From Lutibacter sp. (lineage in GTDB: Bacteria; Bacteroidota; Bacteroidia; Flavobacteriales; Flavobacteriaceae), in contig JAUYUA010000045.1 of assembly GCA_030694935.1 (NCBI GenBank), positions 62,001 to 126,000 of the forward strand: a stretch of 64,000 nucleotides of DNA, written 5' to 3'. Of the stretch, positions 48,840-59,390 are shown piece by piece. The stretch's first letter is position 1, and each line of letters begins with the position of its first letter. Both the position numbers and the translations under genes were made by a program. The notes under the pieces were generated by a model. It was given only the letters and a program-made list of their open reading frames with translations, was not told where the DNA came from and made no database searches.

Positions 48840-48996
48840 CAATTCACATTTACTATAAAAGCTATGAAAAAAACTATTGGAAAATTGCAATAAAACAAAA
48901 GAAAAGGAAGAAAACTACCTTCAAACAAAACTTGGGGGTAGTTTATAAAATTAGCATTCAACCTTAGAAAACTAGAAAAGAACTTTAGGAAATAAG

Positions 48997-49035
48997 ATAA
49001 ACACCTGTTCTTATTAAAAAAGCACAGGTGTTTAT
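48997..49035. terminator. Strong stem-loop downstream of ABC exporter (bidirectional terminator candidate)
   Basis: Perfect 12-bp arms ATAAACACCTGT / ACAGGTGTTTAT. Confidence 0.75.
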
Positions 49036-49056
49036 TTAAAATATCTTATCTGGCTT

Positions 49057-50793
49057 TTAAATCCTGCTTTGGTAGGTATATAAATCGTAATACCTTCCTT
49101 GCTTGGCAATCAGCTCTTCATGTCGTCCCTGCTCCACAATATTTCCGTTTTCAATCACCAAAATTTGATCGGCTTTTTGAATGGTGCTTAACCTGTGCGC
49201 AATCACGAAAGTGGTTCTGTCTTTCATCAAAATATGCAAACTTTTTTGGATAAAGGATTCACTTTCCGTATCCAAATTTGAAGTGGCTTCATCTAAAATA
49301 ATAATTTTCGGATTTGCCAGCAAAGCCCTTGCAATGGTAATTCGCTGACGCTGTCCGCCCGATAATTTAACACCACGTTCGCCAATTACGGTATCCAATC
49401 CGTTTTCAAACCGGTCGGTAAATTCATTGACATAAGCGCCTTTTACGGCTTCCAATAACTGTGCTTCGGAAGCATTTGGTCTTGGAAACAATATATTTTC
49501 GCGAATGGTGCCTTCATATAAAAAATCATCTTGCAACACCACGCCCAAATGACTTCTGAAACTGCTCAAATTTACGGTGGACAAATCGATACCGTCAACG
49601 GTAACTTTTCCTTCAGTCGGATTTAAAAATGAGGCCGCCAAACCGGCAATCGTAGTTTTTCCGGAACCTGATGAACCCACTAAAGCGGTAACGCTTCCTG
49701 ATGGCGCTTTAAATGAAATGTGGTGCAACACTTCTTTGCTTTTTTCATAACTAAAAGAAACATCCTCAAAAACCATATCACCAACAATATCCTCCAAAAT
49801 CACTTTTCTGACTTCTGGATTGTCTTCTTCGGCCATATTCATCAATTCCTGGGTACGATCCAATCCCGCCATCGCCTCGGTTAACTGGCTTCCGATATTG
49901 CTCATTTGCACAATTGGCGCAATCATAAATCCTAAAAAAAGCGTAAATGACACAAATTCCCCAATCGTCATCGTGTTATTCATAATAAAATAACCGCCAA
50001 TTCCCATAATTCCTGCGGATGCCAATCCCAGCAAAAATGTTGAAGAACTGGTAATCAATGCGGTGGCCGTTAAACTTTTTTTCACATTCAAAAATAGACG
50101 TTCTACACCTTCTTCAAAAGTTTTATTCTCCTGATTTTCAGCATTAAAACCTTTAATTACCCGAACGCCATTCAGGGTTTCTGTCAATCTTCCCGTAACT
50201 TCGGCACTAATTTTTCCGCGATCCCTAAAAATCGGTCGGATATAGCCAAAAGCCTTCAAAGCCACAATGGCAAAAATGGCAACCGGCACCAACACAAAAA
50301 CGGTCATTAATGCGTTTATTTTTATTAAAATCACCAATGAAATAACGGCAGTTATCGATCCGCCAACCAGCTGAACCAATCCGGTTCCCACCAAATTACG
50401 GACACCTTCAACATCGTTCATCACTCGGGAAACCAATGCGCCGGATTTGTTGTTGTCGAAAAAACTGATGGGTAATGTGAGCAATTTCTTTTGCACTTTT
50501 GCGCGTAAAATCGAAATTAAATGTTGCGCTTCCACACTCAGCAACCTCGTAAGCTCAAAAGAAGTTACCGCCGCTATCAGAATAGAAACACAAACCACCA
50601 CAAGTAAAATTATCAATGCATTTATGTCCTTTGATGGAATTACATCATCAATTAAAGTTTTACTGGCATAAGGAAGCACCAATCCGGCCAAACTTTTGGC
50701 GATGATTAATACAATTCCTATAAATATTATTTTTTTTCGGGGCCAAATAAATTCCTTAAAAGCCCACTTGTAAGATACGTTGGTTTTGCTCAT
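49057..50793 (-). CDS. ABC transporter ATP-binding/permease protein (MsbA/BmrA-like exporter)
   Basis: Six-TM region plus Walker A GSSGSGKTT, signature LSGGQRQR, Walker B IIILDEATS. Confidence 0.95.
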   Translation of the reverse strand: MSKTNVSYKWAFKEFIWPRKKIIFIGIVLIIAKSLAGLVLPYASKTLIDDVIPSKDINALIILLVVVCVSILIAAVTSFELTRLLSVEAQHLISILRAKVQKKLLTLPISFFDNNKSGALVSRVMNDVEGVRNLVGTGLVQLVGGSITAVISLVILIKINALMTVFVLVPVAIFAIVALKAFGYIRPIFRDRGKISAEVTGRLTETLNGVRVIKGFNAENQENKTFEEGVERLFLNVKKSLTATALITSSSTFLLGLASAGIMGIGGYFIMNNTMTIGEFVSFTLFLGFMIAPIVQMSNIGSQLTEAMAGLDRTQELMNMAEEDNPEVRKVILEDIVGDMVFEDVSFSYEKSKEVLHHISFKAPSGSVTALVGSSGSGKTTIAGLAASFLNPTEGKVTVDGIDLSTVNLSSFRSHLGVVLQDDFLYEGTIRENILFPRPNASEAQLLEAVKGAYVNEFTDRFENGLDTVIGERGVKLSGGQRQRITIARALLANPKIIILDEATSNLDTESESFIQKSLHILMKDRTTFVIAHRLSTIQKADQILVIENGNIVEQGRHEELIAKQGRYYDLYTYQSRI

Positions 50794-51041
50794 AACATTT
50801 TCTTAAACGAATATCACGCCAAAATATTTTAGGTGACAAATCGACAGTTTGTTTTTAGTTAAAAGTTAAAACGTTAAATGTTATACGTTATATGTTGAAT
50901 ATATAAACATTTAAACAAATCAACACATTGGCTAATTGGCTAATTGACTCATTGGCATATTATCAACAAATAAACGCATAAACAAATAAACAGTTAAACA
51001 TATTTTTCGTAAATTTAGGTAGATTTCCACAAACAAAAAAA

Positions 51042-51950
51042 ATGGCATTTATAGATTATTATAAAATATTGGGCATTGATAAAAGTGCTTCTGCGGGCGA
51101 CATTAAAAAGGCTTACCGAAAATTGGCCAGAAAATACCACCCCGATTTGAATCCTTCCGACAAAGAAGCGGAACGAAAATTCAAAGAAATTAATGAAGCG
51201 AACGAGGTTTTGAGCGATCCCGAGAATCGGAAAAAATACGATGAGCACGGAAAAGACTGGAAGCATGCCGAAGAATTTGAAAGGGCAAATCAACAGCAAC
51301 GGCAATACCAAAGAGGCCAACAACAAAGTCCGTTTGGCGATTTTGGCGGTGGCGATTACTCCGACTTTTTTGAATCGATGTTTGGCGGGCGCACTTCTTC
51401 AAGGGGAAGAACAAGCAGCGGCGGCGGCGTAAAATTTAGAGGGCAAGATCTTAACGCATCATTGAACCTCAACCTAAAAGATGTATTTGAAACCCATAAA
51501 AGAACTTTAACCATCAACGGTAAAAATATTCGGCTTACCATTCCGGCAGGTGTTAAAAACGGACAAGTCATAAAAATTAAAGGGCACGGCGGCGAAGGCA
51601 TCAATGGCGGACCCAAAGGTGATTTGAACATCACATTTTCCATTGAAAACAACACCAAATTTAAATTGGATGGTGACAATTTACACACAACAATCGATTT
51701 GGATTTGTACAAAGCAGTTTTGGGCGGAGAAATAACGGTTGATACTTTTGATGGAAAAGTAAAGTTGAAAATTGCGCCCGAAACACAAAATGGCGCCAAA
51801 GTAAAATTGAAAGGAAAGGGTTTTCCGGTTTATAAAAAAGAAGGTTCTTTTGGTGATTTATATATTACATATCAGGTAATAATTCCAAAAAATATTTCGG
51901 AAAAAGAAAAACAGTTGTTTGCTGAACTTGCTAAATTAAGACCGTCATGA
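51042..51950 (+). CDS. cbpA: DnaJ-family curved-DNA-binding/chaperone protein CbpA
   Basis: J domain [33 protein letters not shown], DnaJ C-terminal domain without Zn finger. Confidence 0.93.
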   Translation: MAFIDYYKILGIDKSASAGDIKKAYRKLARKYHPDLNPSDKEAERKFKEINEANEVLSDPENRKKYDEHGKDWKHAEEFERANQQQRQYQRGQQQSPFGDFGGGDYSDFFESMFGGRTSSRGRTSSGGGVKFRGQDLNASLNLNLKDVFETHKRTLTINGKNIRLTIPAGVKNGQVIKIKGHGGEGINGGPKGDLNITFSIENNTKFKLDGDNLHTTIDLDLYKAVLGGEITVDTFDGKVKLKIAPETQNGAKVKLKGKGFPVYKKEGSFGDLYITYQVIIPKNISEKEKQLFAELAKLRPS

Positions 51951-52240
51951 GCAAAGAAAAATTTATACCGCTTCAAAAATTATGCGAACTATACAAGGTT
52001 GAGATGTCATTCTTCAGCGGTTTAAACGACATCGGGCTGATACAAATCAGTCTTGTTGAGGAGTCACATTGCATTCATCAGGATAAAATAAACGATATTG
52101 AAAAAATGATACGGATGCACCTTGATTTGAATATCAATATCGAAGGAATTGATATTGCTTTTAATTTATTGCAAAAAATAGATGAACTGGAAAATGAAAT
52201 AATTACCATAAAAAACAGGTTACGCATTTATGAAAACTGA
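51947..52240 (+). CDS. cbpM: Chaperone modulator CbpM
   Basis: 97 aa MerR-like helix protein overlapping cbpA by 4 bp. Confidence 0.85.
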   Translation: MSKEKFIPLQKLCELYKVEMSFFSGLNDIGLIQISLVEESHCIHQDKINDIEKMIRMHLDLNINIEGIDIAFNLLQKIDELENEIITIKNRLRIYEN

Positions 52241-52278
52241 TTTATGAGTAAAAAAATTATCAACTTAAACTATATAAA

Positions 52279-52878
52279 ATGGAAGAATTTAAGCAAAAAA
52301 GATTCTTTAATTCAAAAAGGGTTGAATTTGAAGGTGACGGAATCACTTTTTATTCGGGAAATTTTTTAAACGCCAAAGAAATTTTTATTTCTTATGATGA
52401 AATTATCCCCGATTCCATTACAAGGGAAACCAAAACCAGCAGGCTTTTCCTATGGATTACAATCGCTTTCGGATTAATTTTTAGTCTGTCTTTTTTGGAT
52501 ATTCTTCAAATTCCTTTTGGAATTTACATGGTTCTGGTATTTTTCTCCGGATTGCTTTTCATAATTTTCTTATTGCTGACTATTTTAAGCAGAAAATATA
52601 TGTTGTACATCACCACATTAAGCGGTTATTTAATTGATTTTTACGACAAAAATCCGAGTAAAGAAACTATGGCTGAATTTCTGAAAACATTAAAATCAAA
52701 AACCTTTGCTTATTTGAAAGAAAAGTATGCCGTAATTGATATAGATTTACCTATTGAAAAACAAATAGAAAACCTGAATTTTCTGAAAGAGCGTAATGTG
52801 ATTACAGAAACAGAATATGAAGCTTTGAAAGAGAAACTAAAAAATATCAATATAGATGTAAAGGGATTTAAATTTTGA
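52279..52878 (+). CDS. Membrane protein with C-terminal SHOCT-like motif
   Basis: Two TM helices; C-term IENLNFLKERNVITETEYEALKEKL. Confidence 0.65.
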   Translation: MEEFKQKRFFNSKRVEFEGDGITFYSGNFLNAKEIFISYDEIIPDSITRETKTSRLFLWITIAFGLIFSLSFLDILQIPFGIYMVLVFFSGLLFIIFLLLTILSRKYMLYITTLSGYLIDFYDKNPSKETMAEFLKTLKSKTFAYLKEKYAVIDIDLPIEKQIENLNFLKERNVITETEYEALKEKLKNINIDVKGFKF

Positions 52879-52900
52879 AAGAAAAATAGTTTTTAAAGCA

Positions 52901-53476
52901 ATGATTATATATACAACCTCAAAAACAAGCCAAGATCTTTCTGGAATTATAGCGTTACAGAAAATTAATTTACTTGAAAATTTGACAGAAAATGAAAGGC
53001 AAAACCAGGGGTTTTTGTCCGTTACCCACTCTTTGGAAGTCTTGGAAAAAATGCAGGCCGATGAACGAAATATCACTGTAAAAAACAAAGATAAAATTGT
53101 TGGTTACGCCTTGGCTATGACAAAAAAATCGAAATATGACATTCCAGTTTTAATTCCGATGTTTGAGCTTTTTAATATAATTACCTACAAAGAAAAATTG
53201 GTTTCCAATTACAATTATATTGTAATGGGACAGGTTTGCATCCATAAAGAATATCGCGGACAGGGATTGTTTGACGGTGTTTATGAAGCTTTTAAAAACT
53301 ATTTCCAAAACAAGTACGATTTTGCCATTACCGAAATTGCAACCACAAACTTACGTTCAAGGGCAGCCCATAAAAGAGTTGGTTTTGAAGAAATTTACAA
53401 ATACTATGATCCCGAAAATGTGGAATGGTGTGTTGTAGTGTTGGACTGGAAAGACGTAAATGAAAACAAAATATAA
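52901..53476 (+). CDS. GNAT family N-acetyltransferase
   Basis: VCIHKEYRGQGLFDGVYEAFKN, TTNLRSRAAHKRVGFEEI. Confidence 0.92.
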   Translation: MIIYTTSKTSQDLSGIIALQKINLLENLTENERQNQGFLSVTHSLEVLEKMQADERNITVKNKDKIVGYALAMTKKSKYDIPVLIPMFELFNIITYKEKLVSNYNYIVMGQVCIHKEYRGQGLFDGVYEAFKNYFQNKYDFAITEIATTNLRSRAAHKRVGFEEIYKYYDPENVEWCVVVLDWKDVNENKI

Positions 53477-53531
53477 GCCCTGCCAAAATTCAGCCTATCT
53501 TTGACTTAGGAAAATAAAAAGAAATAAAAAA

Positions 53532-54512
53532 ATGATTCTCGACCATAAATTTGATTTGGGTTTTTTGCCAACGCCACTGCATCAACTAAAAAATATTTCT
53601 GAGAAATATGCTCCTTATAATATTTTCATCAAACGCGATGACCAAACCGGACTTGCATCAGGCGGAAATAAAACCAGAAAACTTGAATATTTAATTCAGG
53701 AAGCTCTGGATAATGGTTGCGACACCATCATTACTGCCGGCGCACAACAATCTAACCATTGCAGGCAAACAGCGGCCGCTTGTGCCATTGCCAAACTAAA
53801 ATGTCATTTGCTGCTAGGCGGAACTGCACCCGAAAAATTTAACGGCAATTTATTGTTGTCTCATTTATTGGACGCTCAAATTCATTTTACCGGAAAACAC
53901 AGAAAAGGAGAAGATATTGACCGTTTAAAACAAAAACTGGAATTGGAAGGAAAAAAACCTTTTATTGTTCCTTATGGCGGATCAAATCTTACAGGAGCGC
54001 TTGGCTTTGTAAACGCCATGAAAGAATTAAAATCGCAGCTTACTGCCCAAAATCTTAAAATTGATTATCTGTTTTTTGCGTCAAGTTCCGGCGGCACGCA
54101 AGCCGGATTGACTTTGGGAAATGACTTGCACCATTTAAACATCAATTTGATTCCTGTTGGAATTGACAAAAGTGAAACTCAGGGTTTGAGCCTTGAAGAA
54201 GCCGTTCTGAACATTGTTAATGAAGGAAAATTACTTCTCAATATTAAAAAAGAATATACGCTTTCTGACGTTAAAATCAATAATGATTATAATGAAGCCG
54301 GCTATGGCGTTATCACCAAAAACGAAACTGAAGCCATTAAAGAATTGGCTCAAAATGAAGGAATTATTTTAGATCCGGTTTATACCGGACGTGCTTTTTA
54401 TGCAATGATGGATTATTTAAACAAAAACAAAATTCCGAAAAACGCCAATGTACTTTTTTGGCATACCGGCGGATTTCCAGCCATATTTAATGATGCTGCG
54501 AAAATGAAGTAA
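53532..54512 (+). CDS. PLP-dependent D-cysteine desulfhydrase/ACC deaminase family
   Basis: FIKRDDQTGLASGGNKTRKLEYLIQEA, GAQQSNHCRQTAAAC, SSGGTQAGL. Confidence 0.93.
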   Translation: MILDHKFDLGFLPTPLHQLKNISEKYAPYNIFIKRDDQTGLASGGNKTRKLEYLIQEALDNGCDTIITAGAQQSNHCRQTAAACAIAKLKCHLLLGGTAPEKFNGNLLLSHLLDAQIHFTGKHRKGEDIDRLKQKLELEGKKPFIVPYGGSNLTGALGFVNAMKELKSQLTAQNLKIDYLFFASSSGGTQAGLTLGNDLHHLNINLIPVGIDKSETQGLSLEEAVLNIVNEGKLLLNIKKEYTLSDVKINNDYNEAGYGVITKNETEAIKELAQNEGIILDPVYTGRAFYAMMDYLNKNKIPKNANVLFWHTGGFPAIFNDAAKMK

Positions 54513-54809
54513 TCATCTATAATTATTTGCATCAACCGAAAATTCTGATGTACTTTTCACTTAAATGAAAAGAAACTACCTTTTTTCAAAGCCTCAACGT
54601 GTGAATCTTGTAACTTATTTAAAGAGTTGTGTAACTCCTATTGTTGTTTAATTTATGAAATTTACAATTTCAACATTGAGAAAACAAATGAGTTCGGAAC
54701 AAGGGCGATTAAAGTTGAATGATGGCGTTTTTTGAGTTAAAATAAACTAAAAACTACCGCTTTCATATCTCAAATAATAAACAAAAAAATCATTAACACT
54801 AAAATTATT

Positions 54810-55628
54810 ATGAGACAAACAGGAAACAATATCAACATCACAGTAAACAAAATTAGCGTAAGTTATAACGATGAAGGATTGAATGAAGCTCCGGTAATCA
54901 TTTTCATTCACGGTTTCCCCTTGAACAAATCTATGTGGAACAAACAAGTGAAAGCTTTAAAAGACAACTGCCGAGTGATTGCCTATGATATTCGCGGACA
55001 CGGAAAAACGGAAGTTGGTACCCTTGCTTTTTCGATTGATCTTTTTGTGAAGGATTTACTTGGTTTTATGGATGCATTAAAAATTGAAAAAACCATCATT
55101 TGTGGCTTATCCATGGGCGGTTATATTGCATTAAACGCAATTCTAAACCATCCTGAACGTTTTACTGGACTTATATTAAGTGATACAAATTGTACAGCCG
55201 ATACACCAGAAGCAAGAGAAAAACGCATGAACACCATTGAAAGCATCAAGGAAAATGGCGTTGAGAAATTGGCAAATGATTTACTTCCAAACCTGTTTGC
55301 TCCTGAATCCTTTACAACAAATTCAAAAGAAATTGTAGCTGTAAAAGAGATGATTTTAAACACAACTAAAGAATCACTTTATAAAAGTTTGAACGCGCTG
55401 GCAAATCGCAAAGAAACCTGCAGCAAACTTGCAGAAATAAAAGTACCTGTGCTTATATTGGTAGGAAAAGAAGATAAAATAACGCCACCGGAAGCAGCAA
55501 AAGCAATGCATGAAAAAATAGATATAGCGCTTTTAAGCATCATTAATCAGGCAGGTCATTTAAGCAATCTTGAAAATCCGGAAGGATTCAATAGCCAGCT
55601 TCATAAATTTCTTAATGCCTTAAAATAA
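54810..55628 (+). CDS. Alpha/beta hydrolase
   Basis: VIFIHGFPLNKSMW, CGLSMGGYIAL nucleophile elbow, NQAGHLSNLENPEGF. Confidence 0.95.
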   Translation: MRQTGNNINITVNKISVSYNDEGLNEAPVIIFIHGFPLNKSMWNKQVKALKDNCRVIAYDIRGHGKTEVGTLAFSIDLFVKDLLGFMDALKIEKTIICGLSMGGYIALNAILNHPERFTGLILSDTNCTADTPEAREKRMNTIESIKENGVEKLANDLLPNLFAPESFTTNSKEIVAVKEMILNTTKESLYKSLNALANRKETCSKLAEIKVPVLILVGKEDKITPPEAAKAMHEKIDIALLSIINQAGHLSNLENPEGFNSQLHKFLNALK

Positions 55629-55708
55629 AGGAAAAAGAATTAAAATATGAAATATGAATAAAATTAACGACGTATAGAGAAATTTCATATCATAAAGCAT
55701 TTATAAAA

Positions 55709-56026
55709 ATGGAAAATAATCCCAAAAAAATAACAGAATCCAGTCGAGAACCAATCAAAATTCATAAAGAAATCAGGTCGGTTTTTGAAGGTCAAGAATC
55801 TGCTAAAAAAATGTCTTATGATGACATTGAAAAGGATTTGAATTCAAAAATTATGAAAATTACTATGATTATAAAAGACAAATTTCCTGAATTGTTGAAA
55901 TATTTGGATGAAATGCCAATGACATTGCCAACTGAAAAAAATCCGGAAATAACAATTAAAAATTTAAATGCTTATTACGATTCGCTTAACGCAATATTAA
56001 CCAAATACAAATTGGAACATTCCTAA
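55709..56026 (+). CDS. Conserved hypothetical protein
   Basis: 105 aa ORF in stress-like gene run. Confidence 0.6.
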   Translation: MENNPKKITESSREPIKIHKEIRSVFEGQESAKKMSYDDIEKDLNSKIMKITMIIKDKFPELLKYLDEMPMTLPTEKNPEITIKNLNAYYDSLNAILTKYKLEHS

Positions 56027-56135
56027 ATCAATAAGATAAAAGACAATAAATTATCCAAAACATTTACAATTGTCAGTTGTCCAATATCATAAACCTTTAA
56101 TTCATTCGTATTAGAATCAATTAAAAATCACTAAA

Positions 56136-57200
56136 ATGGCAAAAAAAAAATTAAGATCCGCGACCGATTGCCTCAACTGCAAACATGTGGTTGAAGAGCG
56201 TTTTTGCCCAAACTGCGGACAGGAAAATACGGAAATTCGTATCAAGTTTCATCATTTATTCACCCATTTCTTTCAAGACTTAACGCACTACGACAAAAAG
56301 TTTTGGAAAACAATTATCTATTTGCTCTTTAAACCGGCTGCAGTCACAAAAGCCTATACATCGGGACAACGTATGTCTTTTTTACCGCCTTTTCGCTTGT
56401 ATATTTTTACAAGTTTTGTAACTTTTTTGCTGATTTCCTTTTTTCCGGCAGGCAATGCCAAAAAAGCGGTAACCAACGTAAAAAATAAAGTTGAACAAGT
56501 GGTTCCCGCATTAGACTCGTTAAAGATTGATGAAAAAGGTGTGGACGGACTGACCAAGATTGGCATAATTTCTCAGGATAAGAATGACACCATAAAAAAA
56601 TTATTGAAAGACACAAAAGAAATTAATCCTGAAAAAATTACTGATTTTGGCTACAAAGGAACCAAACAACTAGATTGGATCCAAAAACACAGTGCCGAAA
56701 AAGAAAAATTAGGCAAAACAGAATATTGGTTTTTAAAAAAATGGCTGACCGTAAAAGAAGAAAACACAAACAAAGAAATAGTGACTAAGTTTGGCAAATC
56801 TTTCATCCTTAATATGCCTAAGGTTTTATTTATTTATATGCCGGTTTTCGCCTTTTTCTTATGGCTTTTTCACGATAAAAAAAGATGGTATTTTTATGAT
56901 CACGGTATTTTTACGCTGCATCTTTTTTCTTTTTTGCTGTTGATGATCTTGTTGCTATTTTTCATAGATAAAATTTTCGCATTGTCTGCTTCACCAATCT
57001 TTGGCTGGATAAATCTGATTGTTCAATCAGCCGGACTTATTTGGATGGTGTTCTATTTCTTTCCTGCACACCGACGTTTTTATGGAGAATCTCATTTGGT
57101 TTCCTTTTTCAAAAGCAGTTTGGTGTATGTGCTCAATTTAATTATTGTCACTGTTTTGCTTATTTTATACGGTTTGTATACCTATATCAATTTAGAATAA
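56136..57200 (+). CDS. DUF3667 domain-containing membrane protein
   Basis: N-term zinc ribbon CLNCKHVVEERFCPNCGQENTE, LTHYDKKFWKTIIYLLFKPAAVTKAYTSGQRMSFLPPFRLYIF. Confidence 0.9.
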   Translation: MAKKKLRSATDCLNCKHVVEERFCPNCGQENTEIRIKFHHLFTHFFQDLTHYDKKFWKTIIYLLFKPAAVTKAYTSGQRMSFLPPFRLYIFTSFVTFLLISFFPAGNAKKAVTNVKNKVEQVVPALDSLKIDEKGVDGLTKIGIISQDKNDTIKKLLKDTKEINPEKITDFGYKGTKQLDWIQKHSAEKEKLGKTEYWFLKKWLTVKEENTNKEIVTKFGKSFILNMPKVLFIYMPVFAFFLWLFHDKKRWYFYDHGIFTLHLFSFLLLMILLLFFIDKIFALSASPIFGWINLIVQSAGLIWMVFYFFPAHRRFYGESHLVSFFKSSLVYVLNLIIVTVLLILYGLYTYINLE

Positions 57201-57328
57201 ACACCTTTTAACAAAGTATCAAAAAGTGTGAATCATATAAAATATCGTCGGAATTATGTAAGGACATTTATTGCTAATAGAAATACCTTTGAAAAGTGAA
57301 AACGCATTCACAAATAAAATCTAATATG

Positions 57329-57514
57329 ATGAACACAACTGAAGCAAAAGGAAACTGGAATATCCAGAAAGCCAAATTGAAACAAAAATATGCAGATTTA
57401 ACAGACAATGACCTTATGTATGAAGAAGGTCAAAGAGATGAAATGCTTGGTAAACTTCAAGTAAAACTTGGTAAAACCAAAGAAGAATTGAATAAATTTT
57501 TAGACTCACTATAA
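57329..57514 (+). CDS. CsbD family protein
   Basis: NWNIQKAKLKQKYADLTDNDLMYEEGQRDEMLGKLQVKLGKTKEEL. Confidence 0.9.
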   Translation: MNTTEAKGNWNIQKAKLKQKYADLTDNDLMYEEGQRDEMLGKLQVKLGKTKEELNKFLDSL

Positions 57515-57633
57515 ATAATGGTTTAATTGATTGAAGTTTTAATTTCCTCTCGCAGCAAGTAACGTATTATGATTGAAAAGTAATCTCTTTACTACCGCTT
57601 TAGTGATCTTAAATCTGATTAAAATGAATCATA

Positions 57634-57673
57634 AAACCTCTTTAAATCTAATTTAAAGGGGTTTATTTTTTTT
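57634..57673 (+). terminator. Intrinsic terminator
   Basis: AAACCTCTTTAAAT-CTA-ATTTAAAGGGGTTT then ATTTTTTTT. Confidence 0.75.
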
Positions 57674-57786
57674 GGATTTGTTTTATATATTCAGAAAATA
57701 AACTTCCCCCAATATAAAATTTCTTGTTTCCTTGCAAGTGAATGCCAAAGGCAGTAACTTTAATTGCCAAATAAATACGCATCCTT

Positions 57787-58221
57787 ATGAAAATAATTCA
57801 CAAAATTTTAGTGGGAATTGATGGAAGTGATTCTGCCTTAAATGCAGTAAATTACGCCATTAAACTTGCAAAAGAAATGCAGGCAGAGTTAGAAATTATT
57901 TATGTAATTAGGTTTTCCATTGGAAATGTTGAAAAAGGGATTTTACCTGTCAGAATTGAAGAATATGAAAAAGAAAGGGCGATTGAATTGGTTGAAAAAA
58001 TTAAAAAGCAACATCCCGACATAAAAATTAGCGATATAGAACCTATCGGCCGTCCATTTGAGGAGATTAACAAAGCCATTGACCATTGGAAACCTGATTT
58101 GTTTATCATAGGCCATCATACCAGTCATTTTTTGGAACATTTATTTATTGGCAGCATCGAAAAAAAACTGCTCAGTAATTTGAAAATTCCTTTATTGATT
58201 GTTCCTGAAAATTATAAATGA
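57787..58221 (+). CDS. Universal stress protein (UspA family)
   Basis: KILVGIDGSDSALNAVNYAIKLAKEM...GSIEKKLLSNLKIPLLIVPE. Confidence 0.93.
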   Translation: MKIIHKILVGIDGSDSALNAVNYAIKLAKEMQAELEIIYVIRFSIGNVEKGILPVRIEEYEKERAIELVEKIKKQHPDIKISDIEPIGRPFEEINKAIDHWKPDLFIIGHHTSHFLEHLFIGSIEKKLLSNLKIPLLIVPENYK

Positions 58222-58298
58222 TTAAATTTAAATTAACTCAAAAAACACCATATCAATTACTTAAAAATAAAAATTGAAAAAATTAATCCATAAACAAA

Positions 58299-58670
58299 AT
58301 GAAAACAACTATAAAACATTTATTTTTATTTTCAATTTATTTTTTAATTGGACTGCTTTTTCTGAATACAAGTTGCGAAAAATCAAGTTTAAATATTGAT
58401 GCTCCAAATTGTATTGAAAATGAAATAAAAAAAATAAAAAGTGAGGCTGTCCGAAATCCTCCCGCCGAAGTTTGGAAATGGGAAGCAGATGGACAAATAT
58501 ATTATTACATAACATCAGACTGCTGTGACCAATATAACTATCTTTACAATAGCAATTGTGAGGTAATTTGCGCTCCAGATGGCGGATTAATTGGATCTGG
58601 TGACGGGAACTGTCCCAATTTTATTAAGCCAATTAAAAAAACAGTTATTTGGAAAGACAGCAGACGGTAA
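58299..58670 (+). CDS. Small lipoprotein
   Basis: Lipobox LLFLNTSCEKS; Cys-containing domain YYITSDCCDQYNYLYNSNCEVICAPDGG. Confidence 0.65.
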   Translation: MKTTIKHLFLFSIYFLIGLLFLNTSCEKSSLNIDAPNCIENEIKKIKSEAVRNPPAEVWKWEADGQIYYYITSDCCDQYNYLYNSNCEVICAPDGGLIGSGDGNCPNFIKPIKKTVIWKDSRR

Positions 58671-58672
58671 AA

Positions 58673-59035
58673 TTAATATTTACCAATACTCAACAATACC
58701 AACGTACACGCTTCTTCAAATGCAATGTGATGTTTTGTGAGTAAATTTTCAAGTTCCACATTTTCGGTTCCAGGATTAAAAATTATCCTTTTCGGATTTA
58801 AACCAATGATATAGTCATAATATATTCCCTGATTTTTTTTGCTTAAATAAAGTGTCACTGTATCAATATTTTCGAAAATCACCTTTTCTGTGATGATTTT
58901 TACACCACTCACTTCTCCGACTTTATTGCCGATTGCCACTACTGGATGTCCGTAATTGGTTAACTTCTGAATTGCCAAAAATGAATATCTGCTTGGATTT
59001 GTTGAGGCTCCAAGAACCAATGTGTTTTTTATCAT
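58673..59035 (-). CDS. CoA-binding domain protein
   Basis: KNTLVLGASTNPSRYSFLAIQKL...GHPVVAIG. Confidence 0.88.
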   Translation of the reverse strand: MIKNTLVLGASTNPSRYSFLAIQKLTNYGHPVVAIGNKVGEVSGVKIITEKVIFENIDTVTLYLSKKNQGIYYDYIIGLNPKRIIFNPGTENVELENLLTKHHIAFEEACTLVLLSIGKY

Positions 59036-59390
59036 TCAGCAAAAATAAACTAAAGATTGAAAAAGAGTGTAACAAAGTATTAAGTTAATAGTCTATTAAA
59101 AACGAAAGCTTTCAAAAAACAAATTAAGGCGGTCTTAAATTATAATGTTAAATAATTCTTAAAATAGTACTTTGCTTTGCATAGTACTAAAATATAATAT
59201 AGTTTTGTCCTACTAAATCAAAAAAACATAAAAATGAAAACAACAAACACTACAAGTACCCGATCAAATTTTGAATTGTTAAGCAATACAAAACGTATAA
59301 ATTGGAACAGCAAAAGGCGTTATGAAGTTTTAACGCATTTCAAATTTTAATAATAATCAAAAAACTTACTTTTAATTACTACTTACTAAA

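Noticed and set aside
59234-59350. 38 aa ORF MKTTNTTSTRSNFELLSNTKRINWNSKRRYEVLTHFKF upstream of the second TonB receptor
   Set aside because: Could be a real microprotein, but too short and without any supporting signal to call from sequence alone.
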